A stretch of DNA of 64,000 nt from Gordonia asplenii (GTDB lineage Bacteria > Actinomycetota > Actinomycetes > Mycobacteriales > Mycobacteriaceae), in assembly GCF_012933505.1 (NCBI RefSeq), contig NZ_JABBNB010000022.1, positions 1-64,000 of the forward strand, written 5' to 3'. The translations under genes were made by a program, and so were the position numbers. The notes below the pieces were generated by a model that saw nothing but the letters and a program-made list of their open reading frames with translations, was not told where the DNA came from and ran no database searches. How positions within the stretch are numbered: position 1 is the first letter of the stretch; each line of letters starts with the position of its first letter. Of this stretch, positions 47,376 through 55,431 are shown in pieces.

Positions 47376-47794
47376 TAGTTCCGCTCCCCTGCCGAAGGTG
47401 CACTGACCGCCGGATCGCCCGGCTCACGACCCGCTTCAAGACGTTGCTTGACGTCGAACGACATCGCCTTGCCTGCCACTCGACGCACCCGATTGGCCTC
47501 GGCCAGCGCGTCGAAACGCGCGCGATCGTCGTCGGGCAGCGGCGTCGTGGGTTCCGCGTGAAGGTAGTAGTGCAGTACGAATCCGTCCATCATGGCCTCA
47601 CACCACAGTTCCATCGTTCCGGTGACACCACCGTCGACGGTCCAGCGCATGCCCTCGTGGGCGCGGTCCTCGGTCACCGTCAACCGCAGGTCAGGCCACC
47701 AGTTGCGCCACAGGCCCCGGTCAGCGATCACGTCGGTCACCAGTTCCGGTGCTGCGGCGACGAAGATTTCATCAGCCACCTGGATGCTCGTCAC
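47375..47794 (-). CDS. Second SRPBCC-like protein (Rv2186c-like)
   Basis: 139 residues with the same START-like outline: VADEIFVAAAPELVTDVIADRGLWRNWWPDLRLTV, MRWTVDGGVTGTMELWCEAM, then FVLHYYLHAEP and a helical end. The GTG at 47794 is the best start; the open frame continues far upstream over the fadD15 start region and is not coding there. It is the first gene of the minus-strand group and divergent from fadD15. Confidence 0.85.
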   Translation of the reverse strand: MTSIQVADEIFVAAAPELVTDVIADRGLWRNWWPDLRLTVTEDRAHEGMRWTVDGGVTGTMELWCEAMMDGFVLHYYLHAEPTTPLPDDDRARFDALAEANRVRRVAGKAMSFDVKQRLEAGREPGDPAVSAPSAGERN

Positions 47795-47864
47795 CGAAAT
47801 AGTGTCGCATGCGCCCGGATACGCGCAGTGCCCGACATATCGTTGCTCCGGCGCCCGGCGCATA

Positions 47865-47898
47865 CGACGGGCACCAGCAGTCGATTCCGTGCCCGTCG
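47865..47898. promoter_or_regulatory. Inverted repeat in the fadD15 upstream region
   Basis: Perfect ten-base arms CGACGGGCAC (47865-47874) and GTGCCCGTCG (47889-47898) with a 14-base gap, 62 bases before the fadD15 ATG. The spacing fits binding of a dimeric regulator; a GATATATCCTGTTACCC stretch follows and may include the -10 region. Confidence 0.5.
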
Positions 47899-47959
47899 GG
47901 GGCGGGATATATCCTGTTACCCGGCAGTATCCTCGCCCGACCAGTTGAAAGGCTCGAAG

Positions 47960-49765
47960 ATGACCGAGTTCTCCGTCCCGGCCAAATTCACCATCGCCGA
48001 AGACGCGAACTGCACAGATGTCATCTTCGACATCGCCGCGCAGACCCCTGACAAGACCGTCTTCTCCGAGAAAGTCAACGGTCAGTGGACGCCGGTGAGC
48101 GCCAAGCGGGCGGCCGACACCATCACGTCCCTCGCCAAGGGGTTCATCGCGCAGGGCATCGAGCCCGGTGATCGCGTGGCGCTGCTGTCGCGGACCCGCC
48201 TGGAGTGGACTCTCATCGACTTCGCGATCTGGTCGGCGGGCGCCATTCCGGTGCCGATCTACGACTCGTCGTCGGGCCCGCAGATCGACTGGATTCTGCA
48301 GGATTCGCAGGCCGTCGCCATCGTCGTCGAGGATGACGGGCATCGCGAGATCGTCGAGTCGATCGGTTCGTTGTCGAACGTCAAGAAGGTCTATCAGATC
48401 GACAACGGCGACGAGGGCGTCATCGCCGTGCTCACCGAGGCCGGTGCCGAGGTTCCCGACGCCGACGTCGACGCGCGTCGGGGCGGAGTGAAGGCCGCCG
48501 ACGCCGCCACGCTCATCTACACCTCCGGCACCACCGGCCGGCCCAAGGGCTGCATGCTGACCCACTCGAACATGCTCAGCGAGATCGACGCCGTGCTCGA
48601 AGGCAATCTGCGACTGCTGCTCGGCCCCGGCAAGCGGCTGCTGATGTTCCTGCCGCTAGCCCACGTGCTGGCCCGTGCGATCACCATCGTCGCCGTCAAG
48701 GCGGGCGTCGAGGTCGGCTTCTTCAGCGACACCCGCACCCTGCTCCCCGAATTCGCATCCTTCAAACCGTCGATGATCCTGTCGGTGCCGCGTGTCTTCG
48801 AGAAGGTGTTCAACACCGCACGTCAGGGCGCCCACAACGAGAGCCCCATCAAGGGAAGGATCTTCGACGCCGCAGCCGACACCGCGGTCGCCTATAGCGA
48901 GGCGCTCGACGCCGGCGGCGCCGGTCTGGTCCTCAAAATCACCCACACCGTGTTCGACAAGCTGGTCTACAGCAAACTGCGCGCCGCCCTCGGCGGACAG
49001 TGTGAGCTCGCCATCTCCGGCGGTGCGCCGCTCGGCGCGCGGCTGGGCCATTTCTTCCGCGGCGCGGGCGTGCCGGTGTACGAGGGCTACGGTCTGACCG
49101 AAACCACCGCAGCCTTCTCGGTCAACACCCCGGGCGAGCACAAGATCGGCAGCGTGGGTAAGCCGTTGGCGGGCAACGCGGTTCGCATCGCCGACGACGG
49201 TGAGGTGCTGCTGTCGGGTGGTGTCGTCTTCGACGATTACTGGCAGAACCCCGACGCCACGGCTTCGGCTCTGGAAGGCGGCTGGTTCCACACCGGCGAC
49301 CTCGGCACCGTCGACTCGCAGGGCTTCCTGTCGATCACCGGCCGCAAGAAGGAACTCATCGTCACCGCCGGCGGCAAGAACGTCTCCCCCGCCGGCCTCG
49401 AAGACGTGATCCGGGCCAGCGCGCTGGTCTCGCAGGCGATGGTCGTCGGCGACCAGCAGCCGTTCATAGCGGCTCTCGTCACGATCGACCCCGAAGCCTT
49501 CCCGGGCTGGAAGGAACGCAACGGAAAGCCGGCATCGGCCACCGTCGAAGACCTGGCGAATGACGCTGACCTGCGCGCCGAGGTTCAGTCGGCCGTCGAC
49601 GAAGCCAACAAGACCGTCTCGCACGCCGAGGCGATCAAGAAGTTCACCGTCCTGCCCAACGACTTCACCGAGGAAACCGGCGAGATGACGCCGACCCTGA
49701 AGGTCAAGCGCAACGTCGTGTCGGAGAAGTACGCCGACGCGATCGCCGGGCTGTACGCGAAGTAG
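47960..49765 (+). CDS. fadD15: Long-chain acyl-CoA ligase FadD15
   Basis: 601-residue AMP-forming acyl-CoA synthetase (Rv2187-like). The ATP loop is LIYTSGTTGRPKGCMLTH; YEGYGLTETTAAFSVN, GWFHTGDLGTVDSQGFLSITGRKKELIV and the C-terminal Lys region TPTLKVKRNVV complete the family set. It activates fatty acids with CoA for lipid synthesis or oxidation. ATG 47960 has AAAGG upstream; the frame is open further up but that part is antisense to the SRPBCC gene. Confidence 0.96.
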   Translation: MTEFSVPAKFTIAEDANCTDVIFDIAAQTPDKTVFSEKVNGQWTPVSAKRAADTITSLAKGFIAQGIEPGDRVALLSRTRLEWTLIDFAIWSAGAIPVPIYDSSSGPQIDWILQDSQAVAIVVEDDGHREIVESIGSLSNVKKVYQIDNGDEGVIAVLTEAGAEVPDADVDARRGGVKAADAATLIYTSGTTGRPKGCMLTHSNMLSEIDAVLEGNLRLLLGPGKRLLMFLPLAHVLARAITIVAVKAGVEVGFFSDTRTLLPEFASFKPSMILSVPRVFEKVFNTARQGAHNESPIKGRIFDAAADTAVAYSEALDAGGAGLVLKITHTVFDKLVYSKLRAALGGQCELAISGGAPLGARLGHFFRGAGVPVYEGYGLTETTAAFSVNTPGEHKIGSVGKPLAGNAVRIADDGEVLLSGGVVFDDYWQNPDATASALEGGWFHTGDLGTVDSQGFLSITGRKKELIVTAGGKNVSPAGLEDVIRASALVSQAMVVGDQQPFIAALVTIDPEAFPGWKERNGKPASATVEDLANDADLRAEVQSAVDEANKTVSHAEAIKKFTVLPNDFTEETGEMTPTLKVKRNVVSEKYADAIAGLYAK

Positions 49766-49779
49766 CGTCGGCCGGGTCT

Positions 49780-49798
49780 CGGGGAGCGCCGCTCCCCG
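49780..49798 (+). terminator. Hairpin after fadD15
   Basis: Eight-base arms CGGGGAGC (49780-49787) and GCTCCCCG (49791-49798), three-base loop, 15 bases past the stop. There is no T-run. The same GCTCCCC word recurs in the repeats that follow. Confidence 0.5.
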
Positions 49799-49819
49799 GG
49801 GCGGACGCGAGGCCCCGCT

Positions 49820-50217
49820 CCCCAAACCCACCCCGCTCCCCGAGTGCCGAAGCGAGCTTGCGAGCTTCGGTGTATCGAGGGGCCGGCGACCCGAAAACAA
49901 TTGCGTCACCGTAGTTTCGACTCGGCTTCGCCCCGCTCAACCAGCAGGGCGGCGGGCGGCCGTCCGTATATCCAGGCCGAGTGCCAAACCCACCCCGCTC
50001 CCCGAGTGCCGAAGCGAGCTTGCCGTCCGTATATCCGGGCCAACTGCCAAACCCACCCCCGCTCCCCGAGTGCCGAAGCGAGCTTGCGAGCTTCGGTGTA
50101 TCGAGGGGCCGGCGATCCGAAATCGATTGCGTCACCATGGTTTCGACTCGGCTTCGCCTCGCTCAACCAGCAAGGCGGCGGGCGGCCGTCGGCGTATCCG
50201 GGCCAACTGCCAAACCC
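49820..50217. repeat. 226-bp direct repeat, two copies with a deleted copy between
   Basis: GCTCCCCGAGTGCCGAAGCG occurs at 49835, 49997 and 50061; TTTCGACTCGGCTTCGC at 49915 and 50141. The full copies are 226 bases apart. Each full copy joins a module with an internal inverted pair (GAAGC...GCTTC) and GTGTATCGAGGGGCCGGCG to a TTTCGACTCGGCTTCGC...GCTCAACCAGCA module related to the dispersed family. The 463-base gap holds no gene. Confidence 0.85.
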
Positions 50218-50228
50218 AGCCGCTGCGC

Positions 50229-51353
50229 CTACAACAGTTCGCGCAACCTCGCCGCGATCTGCGCCCAACGCCACTGTCCCACGATCCATTCGCGGCCCGC
50301 GGCGCCCATGGCGCGCGCACGGTCGCGGTCGGACAGGATGTCCACCACGCCCGCTGCCACCGCGTTCGCCGAGCGGCCGTCTACCACCAGTCCGGTCTGC
50401 CCCTCGCGTACGGTTTCCGGTGCGCCGCCGGACATTCCGGCGACGACCGGCACACCAGACGCCGACGCCTCCAGGTACACGATCCCCAGTCCCTCGACGT
50501 CGAGTCCCTTTCCGCGGGTGCGCGATGGCATCGCGAAGACGTCGGCGACGTTGTGGTAAGCCGCCAACTCGTCGGCCGGCACCGACCCGGTGAAGACGAT
50601 GTGTTCGCTGACCGGCGACGCCGCAGCCATCTCCCGCAGCGTGTCGCCGTACGGCCCGCCGCCGACGATGACCAGCGTCGCGTCGGCGATCTGCTCCCGG
50701 ATGGCGGGCAGCGCCTCGATCAGCACGTCCTGCCCCTTGCGTGGCACCAACCGGGACAGGCAGAGCACCACCGGCTTGTCGCCGAGATCGTGGCGCTCCC
50801 GAAGCCGCTGCCGCGCAACGGGATCCGGGCTGAATCGGTCGGTGTCGACGCCGGGCGGCAAGTACTCCAGCGACGCGTCTGCGCCGAACGCGGCGGCGAA
50901 TCGACCACGCGTGTACTTGCTGACGAAAGTCACGACGTCGGTGTGGTGGCCGATGACGCGTAACACCTGACGCGCGATCGGCAGCATCGACCACCCCACC
51001 TCATGACCGTGCGTCGAGGCGATGACTCGGCGGGCGCCGGCCCGCCGCACCGACGGCGCCAGCACGGCCAGTGGTGCCGCCGCGCCGAACCAGACGGTGT
51101 CGATGTCGTGCTCACGCACCAGTCGCGCAGCGCGGCGAGCCACGAACGGCGTCGGCAGCATCAGCGTGGTGCGGTGGCGCACAACGGTATACGGCGCGCG
51201 CGCGTCGAACTCATCGTGACTGGACCCGCGCCACCGCGGTGCGTACACCACGACGTTCTCCGGCGGCAGCAGGTCGACCAGATTCTCCAGATACGACTGG
51301 ATGCCGCCGGGTCGGGGCGGAAAGTCGTTGGTAACCAACAACGTTCGGGGCAT
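50229..51353 (-). CDS. pimB: GDP-mannose-dependent alpha-(1->6)-phosphatidylinositol monomannoside mannosyltransferase (PimB')
   Basis: 374-residue GT4 enzyme that adds the second mannose to PIM1 (Rv2188c-like), an early step toward PIM, lipomannan and lipoarabinomannan. Conserved parts: TLLVTNDFPPRPGGIQSYL, VWFGAAAPLAVLAPSVRRAG, ASTHGHEVGWSMLPIARQVL, YLPPGVDTDRFSPDP, CLSRLVPRKGQDVLIEALP and GLGIVYLEASASGVPVVAG with the catalytic Glu. ATG 51353 is chosen by homology; a GTG at about 51374 would overlap the previous gene. It is the last gene of a minus-strand envelope group. Confidence 0.95.
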   Translation of the reverse strand: MPRTLLVTNDFPPRPGGIQSYLENLVDLLPPENVVVYAPRWRGSSHDEFDARAPYTVVRHRTTLMLPTPFVARRAARLVREHDIDTVWFGAAAPLAVLAPSVRRAGARRVIASTHGHEVGWSMLPIARQVLRVIGHHTDVVTFVSKYTRGRFAAAFGADASLEYLPPGVDTDRFSPDPVARQRLRERHDLGDKPVVLCLSRLVPRKGQDVLIEALPAIREQIADATLVIVGGGPYGDTLREMAAASPVSEHIVFTGSVPADELAAYHNVADVFAMPSRTRGKGLDVEGLGIVYLEASASGVPVVAGMSGGAPETVREGQTGLVVDGRSANAVAAGVVDILSDRDRARAMGAAGREWIVGQWRWAQIAARLRELL

Positions 51354-51373
51354 TCGATGCCCCGACGACACCG

Positions 51374-52789
51374 TCACCGCACTTGCTTTCGGAGCCAGTC
51401 CTGCCACTGCGCGACGAACTGAGCACGTGAGAGCTGCAATGTGGCGACGATCGCACTGTCCTGCGCCGCAGTCTTATCCGCGCCCGCGACACCGATGTAG
51501 AGCGACTTGAGCCGATCCTGGCCGAACTTCTCGGCGACGAACGCCGCCAACGACCATGCCGACTGATAGGCCACCAGCGCGGTCTGCTGATCGACGGCGA
51601 AGTCCCGGTCGTCGGGCAGTCGCACCGGTGTCTCCCCGGCGCGCAGCTCGGCTGCGAGGTTGGGAGCCGCATCTTCGAATCGTTGGTAGGTTCCCTTACG
51701 GCCCACGTATTCGGGCACGCCTTCGGTGATCCACAGCGGCGCGCCGGGGACGGTGACGCCGCGTACCGCGACGTGGGTCAGCTCGTGCCGCAGGACCACC
51801 GCGAGTGCCGGCGCGGGGAGCGCTCGCGCGTTGGGAGTCAATACGACGCGCTGCCCCGTCGCGCTCTTCGACGCGTTGTCGAGCGTCGCGTAGACGGTGG
51901 CCGCCGCGGCCGCACCGACCTGAGCGTTGGACGCGGTCAGTCCGCTGAACTCGTCGGTAGTGCCCGTCGCGACGACGGCTGCGCGCCGCGCCCAGGCCGA
52001 CCCCCAGAAGTTCGTCACCGCCACGATGGCTTGCGGTAGCTCAGCGGCGATCGTCCCGACGAACGCTTCGGTCCCGGGGTAGGACACCACCACCGACGTG
52101 CCCCCGGGGGTGGGGACATTGCGGCCCTGCAGGCCCGGATAGTTCCACAGCTGCGGCGCGGGTGCCTGGACGTCTTGCAGCACGGTCGAGTCGCCGACGA
52201 TCTTCCAGTCGTCGTCGTAGCGGGCGAGCGCGAACGGCGTGTCCACCACGACGTTCGGTTCCGCGAGCCCCGGCGCCGACTCGCCGCCGAGTGCGTAGTC
52301 GAGCTTGATCGGAGCGAACCAGCTGTCCGAACTGCCCTGGTCGTCGAGGCGGGCCTGCACGGTCGCCGGCACCACGAACTCGGCGTTCGCACTACCCAGC
52401 CGGTAGTTAAAGGTCTTGTAACGCAAGACATTTCCGCGCTTCGACGGAGCCGATCGCGCCCCAACGTCGGCTGCCTCGGTCTTCAGCGCCGCTCGAAACT
52501 GCGGTGATGCGGATGCGTCGAACAGGGCGTCGAGTTTGGTCTCATCGCCCGATCTGATCGCCGCGTTCAGGTTCGCCAGGAGACGGTTGACGCCGTCGAT
52601 GCGGGTCGCCTCGAAGACGTTCGGCGGTGTCGTCGACGACGATGTGCCCGACGTCGGCGTCGCGTTGTCCGACGACGAACACGCCGTCACGGTGAGGGCG
52701 GGCACCACCACGGCGATCAGTGCGGCGCGGGTGAACAACGACGGGATCCGGCCGCGGCGAATTCTGCGGCCTGTCAGGGTACGAGTCAT
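51374..52789 (-). CDS. Lipoprotein with gluzincin-type HExxH metalloprotease motif
   Basis: 471 residues. The signal peptide ends in a lipobox (LTVTAC, Cys near residue 37), then a Ser/Thr linker. Residues 45-215 look like an NTF2/SnoaL-type beta domain (INRLLANLNAAIRSGDETKLDALF pattern). The second half has LRHELTHVAVRG (HELTH zinc site) and, about 25 residues on, WITEGVPEYVG with the third ligand Glu, as in peptidase_MA-like gluzincins. A surface zinc protease is inferred. It lies between pimB and two cell wall hydrolases; ATG 52789, next to an in-frame TTG. Confidence 0.82.
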   Translation of the reverse strand: MTRTLTGRRIRRGRIPSLFTRAALIAVVVPALTVTACSSSDNATPTSGTSSSTTPPNVFEATRIDGVNRLLANLNAAIRSGDETKLDALFDASASPQFRAALKTEAADVGARSAPSKRGNVLRYKTFNYRLGSANAEFVVPATVQARLDDQGSSDSWFAPIKLDYALGGESAPGLAEPNVVVDTPFALARYDDDWKIVGDSTVLQDVQAPAPQLWNYPGLQGRNVPTPGGTSVVVSYPGTEAFVGTIAAELPQAIVAVTNFWGSAWARRAAVVATGTTDEFSGLTASNAQVGAAAAATVYATLDNASKSATGQRVVLTPNARALPAPALAVVLRHELTHVAVRGVTVPGAPLWITEGVPEYVGRKGTYQRFEDAAPNLAAELRAGETPVRLPDDRDFAVDQQTALVAYQSAWSLAAFVAEKFGQDRLKSLYIGVAGADKTAAQDSAIVATLQLSRAQFVAQWQDWLRKQVR

Positions 52790-52795
52790 CAAGCG

Positions 52796-53827
52796 CTAAG
52801 CGTACCGGCGTGCCGATTGATACGGTCCCGCCTTGTCGATCGGCACCACCTTCACTGGAACCCCGAAGGTCGAGGCGTGGATGACGTACCCGTCCCCCAC
52901 GTACATCCCGACGTGGTGGGCGTCGGAATAGTAGATGATCAGGTCGCCGGGCTGCAATTGGTCTCGGCTCACCGCTTTGCCACTGGCCTGCTGAGCCTCG
53001 CTGGACCGCGGGAGCGTCTGTCCCGCCTGCTTGTAGGCCCAGACCATCAGCCCGGAGCAGTCGAACGTGTTCGGGCCGGTGGCGCCCCAGACATATGCGT
53101 CGCCGATGCGCGTCAGTGCGGCCTGCACGGCGACCAGTGCCGCCGAGGTGCCCTTGGGCACCAGCCGGGGGTCGAAGTCGAACTTCGGTCCGCGCAGCTC
53201 GGCGAGCTGCTTGCCGGTCATCGACTCGTAGATGGCGCGGATCCGAACGGCTTGCAGGTTGAGATTCGCTCGTTCCACCTGAAGTTGTCCGCGGGTCTTC
53301 TCGACCGCCGCTATTGCCGTAGTCGCGGTGGCCGCGGAATCGTCGGCGGTCTTCTTGGCCGCCAGCGTGGTGCGTCGGCTCGCTTTCAGCTTGCGCAGGT
53401 CTGCCGCCGACTGACGCGACACCAATTCCAGTCCCGACATCTGGTCGAGCAGATTCTGCGGTGAATCACTCACCAGCACGGCGTAGAGGCGGTTGATACG
53501 GGCCCCGCGATAGCTCGCCCGGACCACCTTGTTGACCCGCGCTTGCACCGCGGCCAGATTCTTCTGCGAGACGTCGAGCGTCTGCTGCGCCTTCAGCGAG
53601 GCCGCGCGCGCGACGGTGAGCGCTTTGCGCTGCTTGTCGTATTCGAGTTCGGCGTTGTGCATCGCCTCCGCGGACGTCTCCGCGTCGAGGCTCAGCTTGT
53701 TGTACTTGACCATTAGTTGATCGGCGGTCTGTGTGGGTGCTGCGTTACTCGTCGCGGCCAGCCCACCAGACATGAGTGCGGCGACGGCCAGCATCGCCAC
53801 CGCCACGATGGTTCTCAGCATGCGCAC
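52796..53827 (-). CDS. NlpC/P60 peptidoglycan endopeptidase with N-terminal coiled coil (Rv2190c-like)
   Basis: 343 residues. Signal peptide (VAMLAVAALMSGGLAATSNAAP), then about 180 residues of coiled coil (AETSAEAMHNAELEYDKQRK through LQVERANLNLQAVRIRAIYE), then the NlpC/P60 domain: FDCSGLMVWAYKQAG (catalytic Cys), SDAHHVGMYVGDG (His) and GYVIHASTFG. It should cut D-Glu-mDAP bonds. The GTG at 53827 with GAGGAG nine bases upstream is preferred; ATG 53821 is possible. The coiled coil probably auto-inhibits, as in other family members with this architecture. Confidence 0.92.
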   Translation of the reverse strand: MRMLRTIVAVAMLAVAALMSGGLAATSNAAPTQTADQLMVKYNKLSLDAETSAEAMHNAELEYDKQRKALTVARAASLKAQQTLDVSQKNLAAVQARVNKVVRASYRGARINRLYAVLVSDSPQNLLDQMSGLELVSRQSAADLRKLKASRRTTLAAKKTADDSAATATTAIAAVEKTRGQLQVERANLNLQAVRIRAIYESMTGKQLAELRGPKFDFDPRLVPKGTSAALVAVQAALTRIGDAYVWGATGPNTFDCSGLMVWAYKQAGQTLPRSSEAQQASGKAVSRDQLQPGDLIIYYSDAHHVGMYVGDGYVIHASTFGVPVKVVPIDKAGPYQSARRYA

Positions 53828-53929
53828 TGCGCGATACTCCTCTACCCATTCATAAGACGAGTCTGGGCGGACCGCCGAAGTCCGGCGTCCGCCCATGTCT
53901 CGTCAATATCGCATGTCGAGTGGTGGTGC

Positions 53930-54598
53930 TCAGTAGCGGCGCACGCCGGTCAGTGCCCATTCCTTGACGACGGCCTTGCGAACCGGCACACCTTCGGTCG
54001 AGGAGTGAACGAACATGCCGTTGCCCGCGTAGATGCCTGCGTGGCTACCGCCGTTGAAGATCAACACGTCACCCGGCTTCGCGTCCTTATAGGCCACCGG
54101 GCGGCCGCCGCCGAGCTGACCGTAGGAGTCGCGCGGGATGGTCTTGCCAGCCTGCTTGTACGAGTAGTAGACCAGGCCGGAGCAGTCGAAGGCGTTGGGG
54201 CCGGCGGCGCCGTAGACGTACGGCGAACCGATCTTCGACTCGGCCGCGGCCAGGGCGCGCACGCCGGTGTCCTGACGCAGGAACGGTGCGATCTGCGCAC
54301 CCGGACGGAACTGCGCCGGAATCTGATTCTGACTCAGGCCCGGAACGTTGATGGAACCGATGCCGGGAATGGCGACCTCGGCAGAACCGGGTGCCTTCTT
54401 CGCGGCGTCGTGCTTCGCATTCGGCGTGAGCAGAGCCTTGCCCAAAGCTGGGAAGTCGATCGTGTTAGTGGGCGCCGGGGCTGCCAGCGCGGAGCCTGCG
54501 GATGCGGCGAGCGAGCCGACGGCGATCGATCCAGCGATCACTGCACCCTTGGCTACCTTCGCCCCACGGCCAGGCTGCTCCAAACGATGTTTGGCCAC
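53930..54598 (-). CDS. Short NlpC/P60 peptidoglycan endopeptidase under c-di-AMP riboswitch
   Basis: 222 residues. The signal segment (AVIAGSIAVGSLAASAGSALAAP) is followed by a Pro/Gly-rich linker (IPGIGSINVPGLSQNQIPAQ) and the catalytic domain with FDCSGLVYYSYKQAG, GSHAGIYAGNG and FVHSSTEGVPV (Cys-His-His). No coiled coil is present, so it should be constitutively open compared with its neighbour. The GTG at 54598 has AAGGAG upstream; the frame continues into the riboswitch. It begins the group that ends with pimB. Confidence 0.92.
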   Translation of the reverse strand: MAKHRLEQPGRGAKVAKGAVIAGSIAVGSLAASAGSALAAPAPTNTIDFPALGKALLTPNAKHDAAKKAPGSAEVAIPGIGSINVPGLSQNQIPAQFRPGAQIAPFLRQDTGVRALAAAESKIGSPYVYGAAGPNAFDCSGLVYYSYKQAGKTIPRDSYGQLGGGRPVAYKDAKPGDVLIFNGGSHAGIYAGNGMFVHSSTEGVPVRKAVVKEWALTGVRRY

Positions 54599-54616
54599 GA
54601 AGAATGTTCTCCTTTT

Positions 54617-54776
54617 GGTCTCCCTACCGCCTACCGAGTTAGCTGTCGGGTTCGGGCTGGAAGATCGCCCTACGCGGCACGACGACGCGTGGTCGTCGAT
54701 TCGCGACTCACCCCAATCGGACTCGCGCCCGAACAAAGTGGTTCCCCGGCTCACCCTCGCGGATGACTAAGCGGTG
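54617..54776 (-). promoter_or_regulatory. ydaO/yuaA-type cyclic-di-AMP riboswitch
   Basis: On the minus strand the leader reads CGCTTAGTCATCCGCGAGGG, then GAGCCGGGGAACC, ATTGGGGTGAGTCGCG, GTAGGGCGATCTTCC, CCGAACCCGACAGCTAACTC and GTAGGCGGTAGGGAGACC: the conserved elements of the ydaO class in order. It lies directly before the NlpC/P60 gene at 54598, the classical actinobacterial position. c-di-AMP binding normally switches such hydrolase genes off. No obvious terminator follows, so control may be at translation or by a factor. Confidence 0.95.
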
Positions 54777-54892
54777 AAATCTGTGGACCACTTCGAGTTC
54801 GGAGCGGGACGTTCCACAAAAGTCTCAGAAAGGTTACGAAACTTTCCGGGTGAAGTCCAACGAGACGACGCAACCGAATTTCGGCCGGTCCG

Positions 54893-55186
54893 CTAGCCCG
54901 CGCGCAGAATCCTCAAGTGCCGTGCAGCCGCAGCGCCCTGACGTGGGGCGATCGCATTCTTTGCGGATACTGCATCTTGAGTGTTCACCATCGAAGCAGC
55001 GCTGAACACGTCGATGGCCCCGCGCAGTTCATGATCGTCGAGCGGGCCGGTGCCCACCATCACAACCGGGCCGTCTGGGCCGCCCGACGGTTCATCCGCG
55101 CTGCTCACCGGCTCGAACAGCAGCTGCATCATGCAGCCGTCACAGGCGATCTGACGCGCCGGGCAGGTCTGGCAATCGATCCTCAT
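54893..55186 (-). CDS. Small conserved CxxC protein
   Basis: 97 residues. The N-terminus MRIDCQTCPARQIACDGCMM has two CxxC pairs and could bind zinc or an iron-sulphur cluster. The rest is DELRG-like helix text (DDHELRGAIDVFSAASMV) and a basic end (AAARHLRILRAG). I recall related small proteins beside NlpC/P60 genes in other actinobacteria, but no function is known. ATG 55186 has GGAG eight bases upstream. It is 117 bases before the riboswitch in the same direction and may share its promoter. Confidence 0.7.
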   Translation of the reverse strand: MRIDCQTCPARQIACDGCMMQLLFEPVSSADEPSGGPDGPVVMVGTGPLDDHELRGAIDVFSAASMVNTQDAVSAKNAIAPRQGAAAARHLRILRAG

Positions 55187-55417
55187 GATGTGATCTCCAT
55201 CTCATTGATCGTTCGATCTGTCGATTCCTGGCAATTCGCCGTTCACCACCGGGCGTGCGGCGTGATCGACGCACCTGCGCTGAACTTGACCGGAGCCTAG
55301 AACGGACCACTGACAAGTCGCCGATTCCCACACGCCACACTCATCCCACGGGCCCCGCCGCGGTCGGCGTCCGTCCGCACCCGCTCGCAGGCCGACGACG
55401 ATGTCAGTGGGTCGAAC

Positions 55418-55431
55418 TAGTGTTCGCGGCG
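55418..55431 (+). promoter_or_regulatory. Likely -10 element for a leaderless transcript
   Basis: TAGTGT at 55418-55423, seven bases before GTG 55431, fits a TANNNT -10 box with the transcription start at the GTG. No ribosome site precedes that GTG. The rest of the 55,187-55,430 gap shows no further feature. Confidence 0.45.
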
